Below are positions 24,627-33,211 of a DNA stretch of 64,000 nucleotides, piece after piece. Under the pieces are notes generated by a model, which was not told where the DNA came from, made no database searches, and saw only the letters and a list, made by a program, of their open reading frames with translations. Positions within the stretch are counted from its first letter, which is position 1. Every line of letters starts with the position of its first letter. The translations under genes were made by a program, and so were the position numbers. The stretch is from Kribbella sp. VKM Ac-2569. Its GTDB lineage: Bacteria > Actinomycetota > Actinomycetes > Propionibacteriales > Kribbellaceae. The stretch covers positions 992,001 through 1,056,000 of the forward strand of contig NZ_SGXJ01000002.1 in the NCBI RefSeq assembly GCF_004216905.1. The letters run 5' to 3'.

Positions 24627-25511
24627 GTGACCTCACCGACCGAGCAGCGCAACCCGAGGACGCTGGCCATCGATGCGGTGGGCACGTCCGAGATCCTCCA
24701 GTTGCTGAACAACGAGGACGCCCTGGTCGCCGGGGCCGTCAGCGCGGTGATCCCGGAGCTGACCAAGGCCGTGGACGCCGCCGTCGAGGCGGTCCGTGGC
24801 GGCGGCCGCGTGCACTACTTCGGCGCCGGTACGTCGGGACGCCTGGCGACCCTGGACGCCGCCGAACTGCTGCCCACCTTCCACGTCCCGGACGGACTGG
24901 TGGTCGCCCACCACGCCGGTGGCACGGAGGCGCTGCTCCGCGCGGTCGAGAACGTCGAGGACTCCGAGGAGGGCGGCGCCCGGGACGCGGCCGCCGTCAC
25001 CGGTCAGGACCTCGTCGTCGGCCTCGCTGCTTCCGGGAGCACGCCGTACGTCGCCGGCGCCCTGAAGGCCGCCCGCGCGGCCGGGGCGACCACCGTGCTG
25101 GTCACGTCCAACCCGGACGCCCCGCTGGCGCCGTTGGCCGACGTCGTGGTGGCCGCGGACACCGGCCCCGAGGTCATCGCCGGCTCCACCCGGCTGAAGG
25201 CCGGCACCGCGCAGAAGATGATCCTCAACGCGTTCTCGACGACGCTGATGATCAAGCTGGGCCGCACCTGGTCCAACCTGATGGTCGACCTGGTCGCCAC
25301 CAACAAGAAGCTCCGCGGCCGGATGCTCCGTATTCTCGCCGAAGCCACCGGCGCCGACGATGCCGCCTGCGAAGCCGCCCTGGCCGAGTCCAACGGCGAG
25401 CTCAAACCCGCCCTCGTCCACCTCCTGACCGGCACGCCCATCCCCGCCGCCCGAGCCGCCCTGGAAGCAGCTCACGGCCGGGTGGCCACCGCCCTCGCCG
25501 AACTAGGCTGA
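24627..25511 (+). CDS. murQ: N-acetylmuramic acid 6-phosphate etherase
   Basis: Cleaves the lactyl ether of MurNAc-6-P, giving GlcNAc-6-P and D-lactate. 294 residues with a SIS fold: GRVHYFGAGTSGRLATLDAAELLPTF near 55-80 and GLAASGSTPYV; the family signature GPEVIAGSTRLKAGTAQKMILN has the catalytic Glu region. The C-terminal helical segment is also present. The GTG start follows a good -10 by 7 bases. The convergent ltrA gene overlaps its end by 9 bp. No MurNAc kinase or MurP is adjacent. Confidence 0.96.
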   Translation: MTSPTEQRNPRTLAIDAVGTSEILQLLNNEDALVAGAVSAVIPELTKAVDAAVEAVRGGGRVHYFGAGTSGRLATLDAAELLPTFHVPDGLVVAHHAGGTEALLRAVENVEDSEEGGARDAAAVTGQDLVVGLAASGSTPYVAGALKAARAAGATTVLVTSNPDAPLAPLADVVVAADTGPEVIAGSTRLKAGTAQKMILNAFSTTLMIKLGRTWSNLMVDLVATNKKLRGRMLRILAEATGADDAACEAALAESNGELKPALVHLLTGTPIPAARAALEAAHGRVATALAELG

Positions 25512-26666
25512 CCGCTCCACCGGTGGTCGCAGGACCAGCGTGACCACGGTCAACGCCATGAAGAGCGCGGTGAGCGCGAACGGGACCGGGATCAGCGGGT
25601 CGAGCAGAACGAGTACGGCGGCCACTGGTACGACGATGTTGACCAGGCGGTCGGCGTTGTCGCGGAGGGCGATCCACCAGATGCCGAGGACGAAGATCGC
25701 GATCGGGATCGTCACCGTGTAGGACGCGGCGAGCTCGCTCAGCTCGGTGTGGTGGGTGATGCTGTCGATCTCCACCTCGATCCCGGCCGAGAACGCGCCG
25801 GCCGCGGCGAACACGAAGTAGTGCACGTACCCGTAGCGGATCGAGCGGCCGAACGACGTGATCGCGGTGTGGTGCGGCGGCCAGAAATAGATCCACCAGA
25901 GCGCGGCGGTGACCACCAGCATCAGCACCGACAGCGCGATCAGCTCGCCGAGATGCTCGTGCTCATGGAGGGCGTCGAAGATCGCGTTCGCCGAGGCGAG
26001 CAGGCTCTCGCCGAGCAGGATGAGCGTGAACAAGCCGTACCGCTCGGTGATGTGGTGCGGGTGCCAGGGAGTCGTCCAGCGCCGCTCCGCCACCACCGGT
26101 ACGGCCAGCTCGGCGAGCACGAACACGCACCAGGCGATGACAACGATCGTCTCGGACATCACCAGCGTGGTCAGCCACAGCACCTGCACGATCGCGATCC
26201 CGCCGGCGTAGCGCAGCGTCACCTGCCGGCTCTCCCCGGCCGAGCGCGAGGCCCGCAGCCATTGGGCGATCATCGCGACCCGCATCACGACGTACCCGAA
26301 CACCACCACGGTGAAGTCGCGGTCGGCGAACACCCGCTCGATCCCGGCGGCGAGCACCAGGACCCCGCTCATCTGCACGATCGTGAGGACCCGGTACAGC
26401 CAGTCGTCGGTCGCGAAGGACGTGGCGAACCAGGTGAAGTTCATCCACGCCCACCAGATCGCGAAGAACACCATCCCGTAGGACATCAGGCCCTCGGCGA
26501 TGTGTTTCTCGGACAGCGCGTGGTGGAGCTGGGCCGCGGCGACACTCACCGCGACCACGAACACCAGATCGAAGAACAGCTCCAGCGACGACGCGGTCCG
26601 TCCAGGCTCGTGCGGGTCTCGCGGGCGCATCGGAACCAGCCGCAACCGCGTCGAAGGAGACGTCAT
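25503..26666 (-). CDS. Low-temperature-requirement protein A (LtrA) family membrane protein
   Basis: 387 residues with about 10-12 hydrophobic helices. LtrA features: SSLELFFDLVFVVAVS at the start, FAIWWAWMNFTWFATSF, ITERYGLFTLILLGES and ALWWIYFW. LtrA was linked to growth of Listeria at low temperature; the biochemical role is unknown. Its start lies 10 bp downstream of the ketol-acid reductoisomerase-like gene on the same strand, so it may be the last gene of that unit. It overlaps the murQ end by 9 bp in antisense. Confidence 0.88.
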   Translation of the reverse strand: MTSPSTRLRLVPMRPRDPHEPGRTASSLELFFDLVFVVAVSVAAAQLHHALSEKHIAEGLMSYGMVFFAIWWAWMNFTWFATSFATDDWLYRVLTIVQMSGVLVLAAGIERVFADRDFTVVVFGYVVMRVAMIAQWLRASRSAGESRQVTLRYAGGIAIVQVLWLTTLVMSETIVVIAWCVFVLAELAVPVVAERRWTTPWHPHHITERYGLFTLILLGESLLASANAIFDALHEHEHLGELIALSVLMLVVTAALWWIYFWPPHHTAITSFGRSIRYGYVHYFVFAAAGAFSAGIEVEIDSITHHTELSELAASYTVTIPIAIFVLGIWWIALRDNADRLVNIVVPVAAVLVLLDPLIPVPFALTALFMALTVVTLVLRPPVERSA

Positions 26667-26676
26667 GGCGGACAGA

Positions 26677-28122
26677 TTAGACGGAGATGTCCACGGATGG
26701 GCGGAGTTCGGCGGCAGCGGCCAGGGCGTCGTGGGCGGGGTTGTCGAGGAAGCCCTTGATCAGGGCCGGGTCGGCGGGCTGGTCGAGGTGCGGGAGGGCG
26801 ATCTGTTCGTACGCCGCCTGGAAACGCGGGCCCCAGCGGCGGGTGCCGAGGCGGGCGGTGCGGGAGCAATTGTCGACCATGTAGGCGACGTCGCGGGCAT
26901 GCATGTACGGGAGGAGTGAGTCGACGGCCTCGATGACCGACTCGTTGACGATCTCGGACCACGCGTGACCGCGGGCAGCGAACTCGTCCACCTGCGCCAT
27001 CATCGTCGCCACGAACAGCCCCGCGGTCAGTGGATCGATGCGGGCCGGCGCGGTGCCTCGGCGGGCGTGTACCTCGGCGCTGTGCGACCACATCGGGCTG
27101 CCGCCGATCTCGGTCATCGGCCGCGTGGCGAGCCGGCGTTCGGCCAGGATCACGCTCCGCAGTTCGGTGCCGTCGGCAACCTCGTCGTACACCTCCGCGA
27201 CCAGGTCACGGGCCGGGCCGTACGCCGCGGAGTACGCCCGGTCGAACAGCTGCTCGTCACCGCTCGCCGCCCGCACCGCCGCGAGACCGTCGGTCGAGAT
27301 GGTCCGCGCGATCGGCCCGGTGATCGCCTCGGTGGATCGCTCGTACGCCGTCACCGGGTCCGCGCCCTCGATCCGGAAGTGCCGGTACAGCGCCTCCACC
27401 AGACCGTGCACCGCTCCGAGCAGGATCGCCCGCTCACCGGCGATGTCCGACAGGTACTCGGACCGCAACGTGGTCGCGAACGTGTACGGCGACCCGAGCC
27501 CGATCGACCACGCGAGCGCCCGGTCCCACGCGTGCCCGTCCGGATCCGTGTGTACGGCGATACTCGCGTTGATCCCGGCCCCGTTGACGGTCGCGCCCTG
27601 CTTGTACAGGCGCCGTACCGAGTCCCCCATGCCCTTTGGGCACACCGCGATCACCGGATGACCGGCGGGGAAGGCACTGCCGATCGAGGTCAGGTGGCCC
27701 AGCAGGAAACCGTGGGACAGGCCAATGGTCGTGCCGGGCTTCAGGACCGCGAAGATCTCCTCGTGATGCGCCGCCAGTGCCGCGTCCGCGATCAGCAGGA
27801 TCACCAGGTCCGAGGCCGCGGCGACCTCGAGCCAGTCCCCCAGCGTCCCGTCTTTCTCACTGAATCCTTGCGCGCGAGCGTCCTCGACGGAGCGGGACTC
27901 CGGGCGCAACCCCACCGCCACGGTGATACCCGTCCCTTCGAGCGAGTCCCGCAGATTCAGCGCCTGCGCGCGTCCTTGCGGCCCCCAGCCCAGGACGCCG
28001 ATCCGCTCCACACCGTGCAACGCCGAAGGCAGCAGACCGAACAGGTCCCGCCCACCCCGCACGATGTCCTCGGACCCGCCCGGCACATCCATCTGCTCAA
28101 CCCGAAACACCGAACTCTTCAT
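26677..28122 (-). CDS. ilvC: Plant-type (class II) ketol-acid reductoisomerase
   Basis: 481 residues, against about 340 for the class I enzyme usual in actinobacteria. It matches the chloroplast-type enzyme along its length: NADP loop GWGPQGRAQALNLRDSL, SHGFLLGHL, CPKGMGDSVRRLYKQG, the Mg-ligand segment SDIAGERAILLGAVHGLVE (Asp and Glu), ESVIEAVDS (two Glu), NCSRTARLG (Ser) and ELRPSVDISV at the end. All catalytic residues appear present. KARI converts acetolactate to dihydroxy-isovalerate in valine synthesis. No ilvBN is adjacent; the gene lies after a sugar operon. ATG 28122 is chosen over GTG 28128. A paralogous role cannot be excluded. Confidence 0.88.
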   Translation of the reverse strand: MKSSVFRVEQMDVPGGSEDIVRGGRDLFGLLPSALHGVERIGVLGWGPQGRAQALNLRDSLEGTGITVAVGLRPESRSVEDARAQGFSEKDGTLGDWLEVAAASDLVILLIADAALAAHHEEIFAVLKPGTTIGLSHGFLLGHLTSIGSAFPAGHPVIAVCPKGMGDSVRRLYKQGATVNGAGINASIAVHTDPDGHAWDRALAWSIGLGSPYTFATTLRSEYLSDIAGERAILLGAVHGLVEALYRHFRIEGADPVTAYERSTEAITGPIARTISTDGLAAVRAASGDEQLFDRAYSAAYGPARDLVAEVYDEVADGTELRSVILAERRLATRPMTEIGGSPMWSHSAEVHARRGTAPARIDPLTAGLFVATMMAQVDEFAARGHAWSEIVNESVIEAVDSLLPYMHARDVAYMVDNCSRTARLGTRRWGPRFQAAYEQIALPHLDQPADPALIKGFLDNPAHDALAAAAELRPSVDISV

Positions 28123-28149
28123 GCCCACCAGTCAAAGGGCGGCACGTCC

Positions 28150-28166
28150 ATTGCAGCAAGCGCAAT
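28150..28166. promoter_or_regulatory. ATTGC-N7-GCAAT box upstream of the KARI gene, candidate LysR/IlvY-type site
   Basis: Perfect 5-bp arms at 28150-28154 and 28162-28166 with a TTGC-N7-GCAA core, which contains the T-N11-A pattern of LysR sites. It is 28 bp upstream of the ATG. An IlvY-like LysR gene lies at 34200-35039. Confidence 0.45.
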
Positions 28167-28198
28167 GTCCGCACCGCCCCGTTGCAGGAACTGAAATA

Positions 28199-29290
28199 TC
28201 AGGGTTCCAGGCCGACTGCCTTCAGCGGATTGGGCCAGGCCTTGAGTGCCGCGTGCAGGGCTGGATCCTGCGTGGATGCCAGGGCCTCGGTGTGGGCGGC
28301 GGTGATGACGTCAGCGATCTGGACGGGTACGCCGGTGTTCGCCGAGCGTACGGCGGCCTCGACCATGGCGATGCTGACGACGTTGGAGTGCACCTCGGAC
28401 TGCGGGATCGTCGACCTGCGGACCGCGTCGACGAACTCGACCAGCGAGCCGGCGATCTCCTGCGGTTCGTCGGCCATCGTCGCGGGCAGGTCCTCGCCGG
28501 ACGCCAACGAGGCGATCGGGGCGTTGTCCCCGTCCCAAGTCGCCGTACCGCCGGGTGTGCTCGCACGCCAGCGGCCGTTCCACGACGTCTCCAGTCCCGG
28601 CGCGCACCAGCTGCCGGTGAAGGTGAAGCGGGTGCCGTCGGCGTACGTGAAGATCGCGGACGCGGCCGCGTTGCCCTCGAACCAGCTCCAGGACGGGTTG
28701 TACGAGTCGCAGTACACCGACACCGGCTCCGACCCGATCAGCTTGCGGGACAGGTCGAACTGGTGGATCGCCATGTCGACCAGAAGCGGTTCGGCCATCC
28801 GCTCCCGGAACCCGCCGAAGTGCGGAGCCTTGTAGAACTCGCACGACAGCGTCCCGATCGGGCCGAGCTCGGCGAGCTGACGCTCGAACGCCGCGATGGC
28901 CCGGAAGTACCGGCGGGACTGCGAGACCATCAGCAGTTTGCCGCTCACCTCCGACGCAGCGACCATCTGCAGACACTCGCGCACCGTCTCGGCCAGCGGC
29001 TTCTCGCAGAGCACCGGAAGACCGTGCAGCAAGGCGTCCACGCTCACCGTCGGATGCGCGAGCGGAACTGTCACGTCGATGACCGCATCCGCCCGATCAG
29101 CCAGTTCGTCGAGCGAGGCGGCCACCGGTACGTCGCCGAACCCGTGCTCGTCGGCCGCGGTCCGGGCCACGTCGACGTCGAGGTCGACGAGCCCCGCGAG
29201 GACGACGTCCGGGTTGGCGGCGATGGTGCGCAGCCAGGCGCGTCCCATCCCGCCGGCTCCGACCTGCAGCAGTCGCAAGGGTTCAGGCAT
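28199..29290 (-). CDS. Gfo/Idh/MocA-family NAD(P)-dependent oxidoreductase
   Basis: 363 residues from ATG 29290 ([19 protein letters not shown]), which overlaps the thuA-like stop by 8 bp. The Rossmann loop is [13 protein letters not shown], followed by the CEKPLAE motif with catalytic Lys near residue 98 and the late His-containing [11 protein letters not shown]. The family oxidises or reduces sugars, inositols and related alcohols. With ThuA and the sugar ABC genes it probably handles the imported sugar, for instance by forming or using a keto-sugar. The exact substrate is unknown. Confidence 0.9.
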   Translation of the reverse strand: MPEPLRLLQVGAGGMGRAWLRTIAANPDVVLAGLVDLDVDVARTAADEHGFGDVPVAASLDELADRADAVIDVTVPLAHPTVSVDALLHGLPVLCEKPLAETVRECLQMVAASEVSGKLLMVSQSRRYFRAIAAFERQLAELGPIGTLSCEFYKAPHFGGFRERMAEPLLVDMAIHQFDLSRKLIGSEPVSVYCDSYNPSWSWFEGNAAASAIFTYADGTRFTFTGSWCAPGLETSWNGRWRASTPGGTATWDGDNAPIASLASGEDLPATMADEPQEIAGSLVEFVDAVRRSTIPQSEVHSNVVSIAMVEAAVRSANTGVPVQIADVITAAHTEALASTQDPALHAALKAWPNPLKAVGLEP

Positions 29291-30053
29291 CCGCAGGCTC
29301 CTCGATGGGTCCGGTGTACCCATGTCCGTTGAAGAAGTCGCCGGTCTCGTAGCGCAACAGCGTCGGCACCGCACGCTCGGGCCGGTCGGAACGGGCCCAG
29401 GCGACGCCGTTCGCAATGACCTTACGCACGTCCTTGTGGTGATAAACCGGGTAGTCCTGATCGCCCGGCGAGAAGTAGAAGATCTTCCCGTGCCCGCGGC
29501 GGAACGTGCAGCCCGAGCGGAACACCTCGCCGCCGGAGAACGACGACACGAAGACCAGTTCGTCCGGGACCGGGATGTCGAAGTACTCGCCGTACATCTC
29601 CTGCTGCTCGATCACGATCGGATGCGGGACACCCTGCGCGATCGGGTGCGTCGGAGCGACCGTCCACACCAACTCACGGTCCCGCTCACTGCGCCAGCGC
29701 AGCGTGCACGTCGTACCCATCAGCTTGCCGAAGATCTTCGACCAGTGCCCCGAATGCAGCACGATCAGGCCCATCCCGGCCAGCACGTGCTGGTACACGC
29801 GGTCGACGACCTTGTCCTCGACCTCGCCGTGCGCGGCATGGCCCCACCAGACCAGTACGTCGGTTTCCGCCAGCACCTCCTCGGTCAGACCGTGCTCGGG
29901 CTCGTCGAGGGTGGTCGTGGTGACCGTCGCCTCGAGGTTCTCGCGGATCCCGGCGGCGATGGTCTCGTGCATGCCGTCCGGGTAGATCTCCCGGACATGC
30001 GGCTCCACCTGCTCGTGCCGGTTCTCGCCCCAGACGAGTACGCGAATCGTCAT
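29283..30053 (-). CDS. ThuA-like domain protein (trehalose-utilisation family)
   Basis: 256 residues of class I glutamine amidotransferase-like fold: [11 protein letters not shown] at the N-terminus, [56 protein letters not shown]. ThuA proteins occur in sugar catabolic operons of rhizobia and actinobacteria, often beside Gfo/Idh enzymes, and are linked to keto-sugar turnover. The start is ATG 30053; the reading frame remains open upstream to 30836, but that stretch is antisense to the permease gene. It is 23 bp after the permease stop. Confidence 0.9.
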   Translation of the reverse strand: MTIRVLVWGENRHEQVEPHVREIYPDGMHETIAAGIRENLEATVTTTTLDEPEHGLTEEVLAETDVLVWWGHAAHGEVEDKVVDRVYQHVLAGMGLIVLHSGHWSKIFGKLMGTTCTLRWRSERDRELVWTVAPTHPIAQGVPHPIVIEQQEMYGEYFDIPVPDELVFVSSFSGGEVFRSGCTFRRGHGKIFYFSPGDQDYPVYHHKDVRKVIANGVAWARSDRPERAVPTLLRYETGDFFNGHGYTGPIEEPADA

Positions 30054-30076
30054 AGTTCTTCCTTGTGTGTAAGGGG

Positions 30077-30880
30077 TTATTTGACGGCTCCGCCGATGGC
30101 ACCGGCGGCGATGTATTTCTGCGCGGCGATCAGCAGCACGATGGCCGGGACCGCCGAGAGGACCGCGGTGGCCATCACCGCGTTCCAGTTCTGCACCTGC
30201 GTGCCGAGGTATTGGTAGATCCCCAGCGTCACCGGCCGGACGCCGCCCTTCGTGGTCAGCGTCAGCGCGAACAGGAAATCGCTCCAGGAAAACAGGAAAC
30301 TGAACAACCCTGCGGTGATCAGCGAGTTCTTGCTGATCGGCAGCACGATCGCGACGAACGCCCGGAACAACCCGGCGCCGTCCACCCGCGCCGCCTCGAC
30401 CAGCGACGGCGGCACCGAGAGCATGAACGACCGCAGGATGAGGATCGCGAACGGGATCGCGTTGCTGCAGTTGGCGACGATCAGCCCCGGGATCGAGTTG
30501 AGCAGCCCGATCCGTTCGTACGCCGTGTAGAGCGCGTTCGCGATCACGATCCCCGGAATCATCTGCGAGATCAGGATCGCCAGCAGCCCGACCGACACCC
30601 AGCGGGACCGGAACTGCGACAACGCGTACGCGCACGGGGTCGCGATCGCCAGACTCAGGACCACGGTCCCGGCCGCGATGATCATGCTCGTGACGAGGTT
30701 TCCGCCCTGCTCGTCGAGAGCGCGTTTGTAGCCGGAAAACGTCGGATGCAATGGCAGGAAACCAGCAGTCAGGGTGTTTCCGGACGGCTGCAGCGAGGCG
30801 TTCAGCATCCAGTAGACGGGGAACAGCATCACGCACAGGATCAGTACACCGATCACGGTGTACGCCGTACGTCGCATCAT
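30077..30880 (-). CDS. Sugar ABC transporter permease, MalG type
   Basis: 267 residues with six hydrophobic helices and the EAA loop [23 protein letters not shown] near 190. The start at ATG 30880 ([11 protein letters not shown]) is supported by GGGGGAAGG 5-10 bases upstream. It lies 10 bp after the first permease gene. No ATPase gene is in the operon, so an MsiK-like shared ATPase encoded elsewhere is likely, as is usual for actinobacterial CUT1 transporters. Confidence 0.92.
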   Translation of the reverse strand: MMRRTAYTVIGVLILCVMLFPVYWMLNASLQPSGNTLTAGFLPLHPTFSGYKRALDEQGGNLVTSMIIAAGTVVLSLAIATPCAYALSQFRSRWVSVGLLAILISQMIPGIVIANALYTAYERIGLLNSIPGLIVANCSNAIPFAILILRSFMLSVPPSLVEAARVDGAGLFRAFVAIVLPISKNSLITAGLFSFLFSWSDFLFALTLTTKGGVRPVTLGIYQYLGTQVQNWNAVMATAVLSAVPAIVLLIAAQKYIAAGAIGGAVK

Positions 30881-30890
30881 GCCCTTCCCC

Positions 30891-31829
30891 CTACTCGTCG
30901 ACAGCACGGCGGGTGCCGCGCAGGTAGAAGATCGCGAACACGAACGAGATCGCGATCAGGATGTTGGACAGCGCCGCGCCCTGGCCGAACCGGAAGTCCA
31001 CGAAGGACTTCTCGTACGACTGGGTCGCCAGTGTCTGCGTCGCGTTGGCCGGTCCACCGCCGGTGAGGCCGAGGATGATGTCCAGGACCTTGATCGTGTA
31101 GACGACGCCGAGCATCAGCAGCACGCTCGCGACCGCCCGCAGATTCGGCCAGGTGATGTACCAGAACGAGCGCCACCCGGTTGCACCGTCCAGCTGGCCG
31201 GCCTCGTAGAGCTCGTCGGGGATCTCCGCAAGACCGGAGTACAGCAGGGTCACGTTGAACGGGATACCGATCCAGATGTTCACGCCGATCACCGCGATCA
31301 GCGCGACCGACGGCGAGTTCAGCCACGGCACCGGATCGTTGATCAGGTGCAGCCCCATCAGCGACCGGTTGAGGATGCCACTGTCCTGCTCGAGGATCGA
31401 CCGCCAGGTCGCACTCGACACGATCAGCGGCAGCAGCCACGGCAGCAGGAGCAGCGAACGCAGCAGACCGCTCAACGGGAACTTCTTGTGGAAGAACAGC
31501 GCCAGCCCTAGCCCGATCGCGAACTGGAAGGCGATCGACCCGACGGTGAACAGCGCGGTGTTCACCATCGCGTCCGAGAACAGCTTGTCCGTCACGACCG
31601 TGCTGTAGTTCTTCAGCCCGACCCACGGCGCGACCCCGGTGAAGAACGTCTTCAGCCCGTAGTCCTGCAGGCTCATCAACAGGTTCTTCACCACCGGGTA
31701 GCCGAACAGCGCCACCATCGCCACCACGGCCGGCAGGACGAACAGGATCTTGGTGAGGGTCTCACCCCGGTGGCGCCGGCCGCGCGACTTCGCGCGGCCG
31801 GCCACCGTCGTACGTGTGAGCGTCACCAT
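30891..31829 (-). CDS. Sugar ABC transporter permease, MalF/UgpA type
   Basis: 312 residues with six hydrophobic helices beginning KILFVLPAVVAMVALFGYPVV, and the cytoplasmic EAA loop YEAGQLDGATGWRSFWYITWPNLR. The start is ATG 31829 (MVTLTRTTVAG), 4 bp after the stop of the binding-protein gene. It pairs with the MalG-type subunit downstream. Confidence 0.92.
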   Translation of the reverse strand: MVTLTRTTVAGRAKSRGRRHRGETLTKILFVLPAVVAMVALFGYPVVKNLLMSLQDYGLKTFFTGVAPWVGLKNYSTVVTDKLFSDAMVNTALFTVGSIAFQFAIGLGLALFFHKKFPLSGLLRSLLLLPWLLPLIVSSATWRSILEQDSGILNRSLMGLHLINDPVPWLNSPSVALIAVIGVNIWIGIPFNVTLLYSGLAEIPDELYEAGQLDGATGWRSFWYITWPNLRAVASVLLMLGVVYTIKVLDIILGLTGGGPANATQTLATQSYEKSFVDFRFGQGAALSNILIAISFVFAIFYLRGTRRAVDE

Positions 31830-31833
31830 GCCG

Positions 31834-33063
31834 TCAGCCGCCGGAGGCCTGCTTGAAGGCATCTTGCGCCGAGGCCTTACCGGTCAGCGCCAGCTGGATC
31901 GCCTGGTAGATCACCTTCGCGGCGTCCGGCCACTTGTCACCGAGCTTGCCGGTCCGGGCGCGGGCCGTCTTCACCTGCTCGGCGAACGCCTTCATCGACG
32001 GCACCTCCGTGGCGTACTGGTCGAGCAGCGCGGTCTTGGTCGGAAGGGTGAACCGGGCCTTCGCCCAGGCCAGCTCGTTCTCGTCCGAGTTCAGGCACTT
32101 CACGAAGTCGGCGGCCTTCTGCTGCTTGGCCTGGTCCTTGTTCAGCGGGACCGTCCAGGCCTCACCACCGAGCGGCGCGACCGGCGTCTGATCCGGCTTG
32201 TTCAGCGGGAACGTGACCACGTCCCACTTGACGTTCGGGGTCTTCTCCAGCGCCGGGATCTGCCACGGGCCGTTCACCATCATCGCGGCCTTGCCGGCCG
32301 CGAACTGGTCCTTCGCGTCGCCCTGCGTCCAGTTGATGACGCTCTTCGACGCCGATCCCGACTTCACCAGATCCACCCACAGCTGCAGGGCTTCCGCAAC
32401 CTGCGGGCTGGTCAGGTCCGTCTCGTCGCCGCCGTTGGTCCACATCGCCGGCAGGAACTGCCAGGAGCCTTCGTACGTCGCGTTGGCGTTGAACGCGATC
32501 CCGTACCGGCCGGGCTTGGTGAGCTTCTTCGATGCGGCCTTCAGCTCGTCCCAGGTCTTCGGCGGCTGGACGCCGGCCTCGGCGAGCATGTCCTTGTTGT
32601 AGAACAGCGCGATGGTGTTCGTCACCGGCGCGAGTCCGTAGAGCTTGCCCTCGTACGACGTCGCGTCGACCATGCCCTGAATGACTCCGTCGCTGTTCAG
32701 GCCCATGTCGTTCAAGGGCGCGAGCGCACCGGTCGCGGCGATCTGCTGTACGTCGGGATTGTCGAGCATGAGCACGTCGGGCAGCGTCTTGGACGAAGCC
32801 TGCTGCAGCACCTTCTGGATCAAGGTGTCACCAGGCACCGTCTCCCGTTGAATCGTGATGCCGAGCTTCGACGCGCAGGAGTCAAGTCCCTTTTGCACAA
32901 GGGACTTGTCCGGGTCGTTGTTGTAGTAGTCCAGGATCGTGAGGCTCTTGACGCTGTCGCCGGACGAGGCGGGCGACTGGCCGCCGTTGTCACCGCAGGC
33001 GACCAGCAGGAGCGACACCGTCGTCGCACCCGCCAGCGCGGCGGCGATCCGCTTGCTGATCAT
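31834..33063 (-). CDS. Sugar ABC transporter substrate-binding lipoprotein, family 1
   Basis: 409 residues. Signal MISKRIAAALAGATTVSLLLVAC with a lipobox (LLVAC), so lipid-anchored outside the membrane. The family-1 solute-binding fold shows LPDVLMLDNPDVQQIAATGALAPL, YNKDMLAEAGVQPPKTWDEL, and AGKAAMMVNGPWQIP. Start ATG 33063 follows a GGAGT Shine-Dalgarno. It is the first gene of a minus-strand unit of binding protein, two permeases, ThuA and oxidoreductase, probably continuing to KARI and LtrA. It faces a LacI gene across a region with two operator-like sequences. Confidence 0.93.
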   Translation of the reverse strand: MISKRIAAALAGATTVSLLLVACGDNGGQSPASSGDSVKSLTILDYYNNDPDKSLVQKGLDSCASKLGITIQRETVPGDTLIQKVLQQASSKTLPDVLMLDNPDVQQIAATGALAPLNDMGLNSDGVIQGMVDATSYEGKLYGLAPVTNTIALFYNKDMLAEAGVQPPKTWDELKAASKKLTKPGRYGIAFNANATYEGSWQFLPAMWTNGGDETDLTSPQVAEALQLWVDLVKSGSASKSVINWTQGDAKDQFAAGKAAMMVNGPWQIPALEKTPNVKWDVVTFPLNKPDQTPVAPLGGEAWTVPLNKDQAKQQKAADFVKCLNSDENELAWAKARFTLPTKTALLDQYATEVPSMKAFAEQVKTARARTGKLGDKWPDAAKVIYQAIQLALTGKASAQDAFKQASGG

Positions 33064-33079
33064 GACATCGGACTCCTTC

Positions 33080-33092
33080 AAAGCGTTTAACC
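33080..33092. promoter_or_regulatory. LacI-type operator candidate 1, next to the sugar operon
   Basis: AAAGCGTTTAACC. Its reverse complement GGTTAAACGCTTT resembles the second site GGTAAACCGCTTAA 50 bp away and the central-CG style of LacI operators. It lies 17 bp upstream of the binding-protein ATG. Confidence 0.5.
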
Positions 33093-33131
33093 GAGGAACG
33101 TGGGGACTGCTGTGAAGCTTGTGGATTGTGC

Positions 33132-33146
33132 GGTAAACCGCTTAAC
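33132..33146. promoter_or_regulatory. LacI-type operator candidate 2, next to lacI
   Basis: GGTAAACCGCTTAAC, an imperfect palindrome centred on CG (10 of 14 positions symmetric). It lies 66 bp upstream of the LacI ATG. Confidence 0.5.
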
Positions 33147-33211
33147 TGAGGCGTTGAAGGACTATGTTCCGTACGTCACACCGCTGTCAAGAGTTCAGAG
33201 GGGGTCGATCG

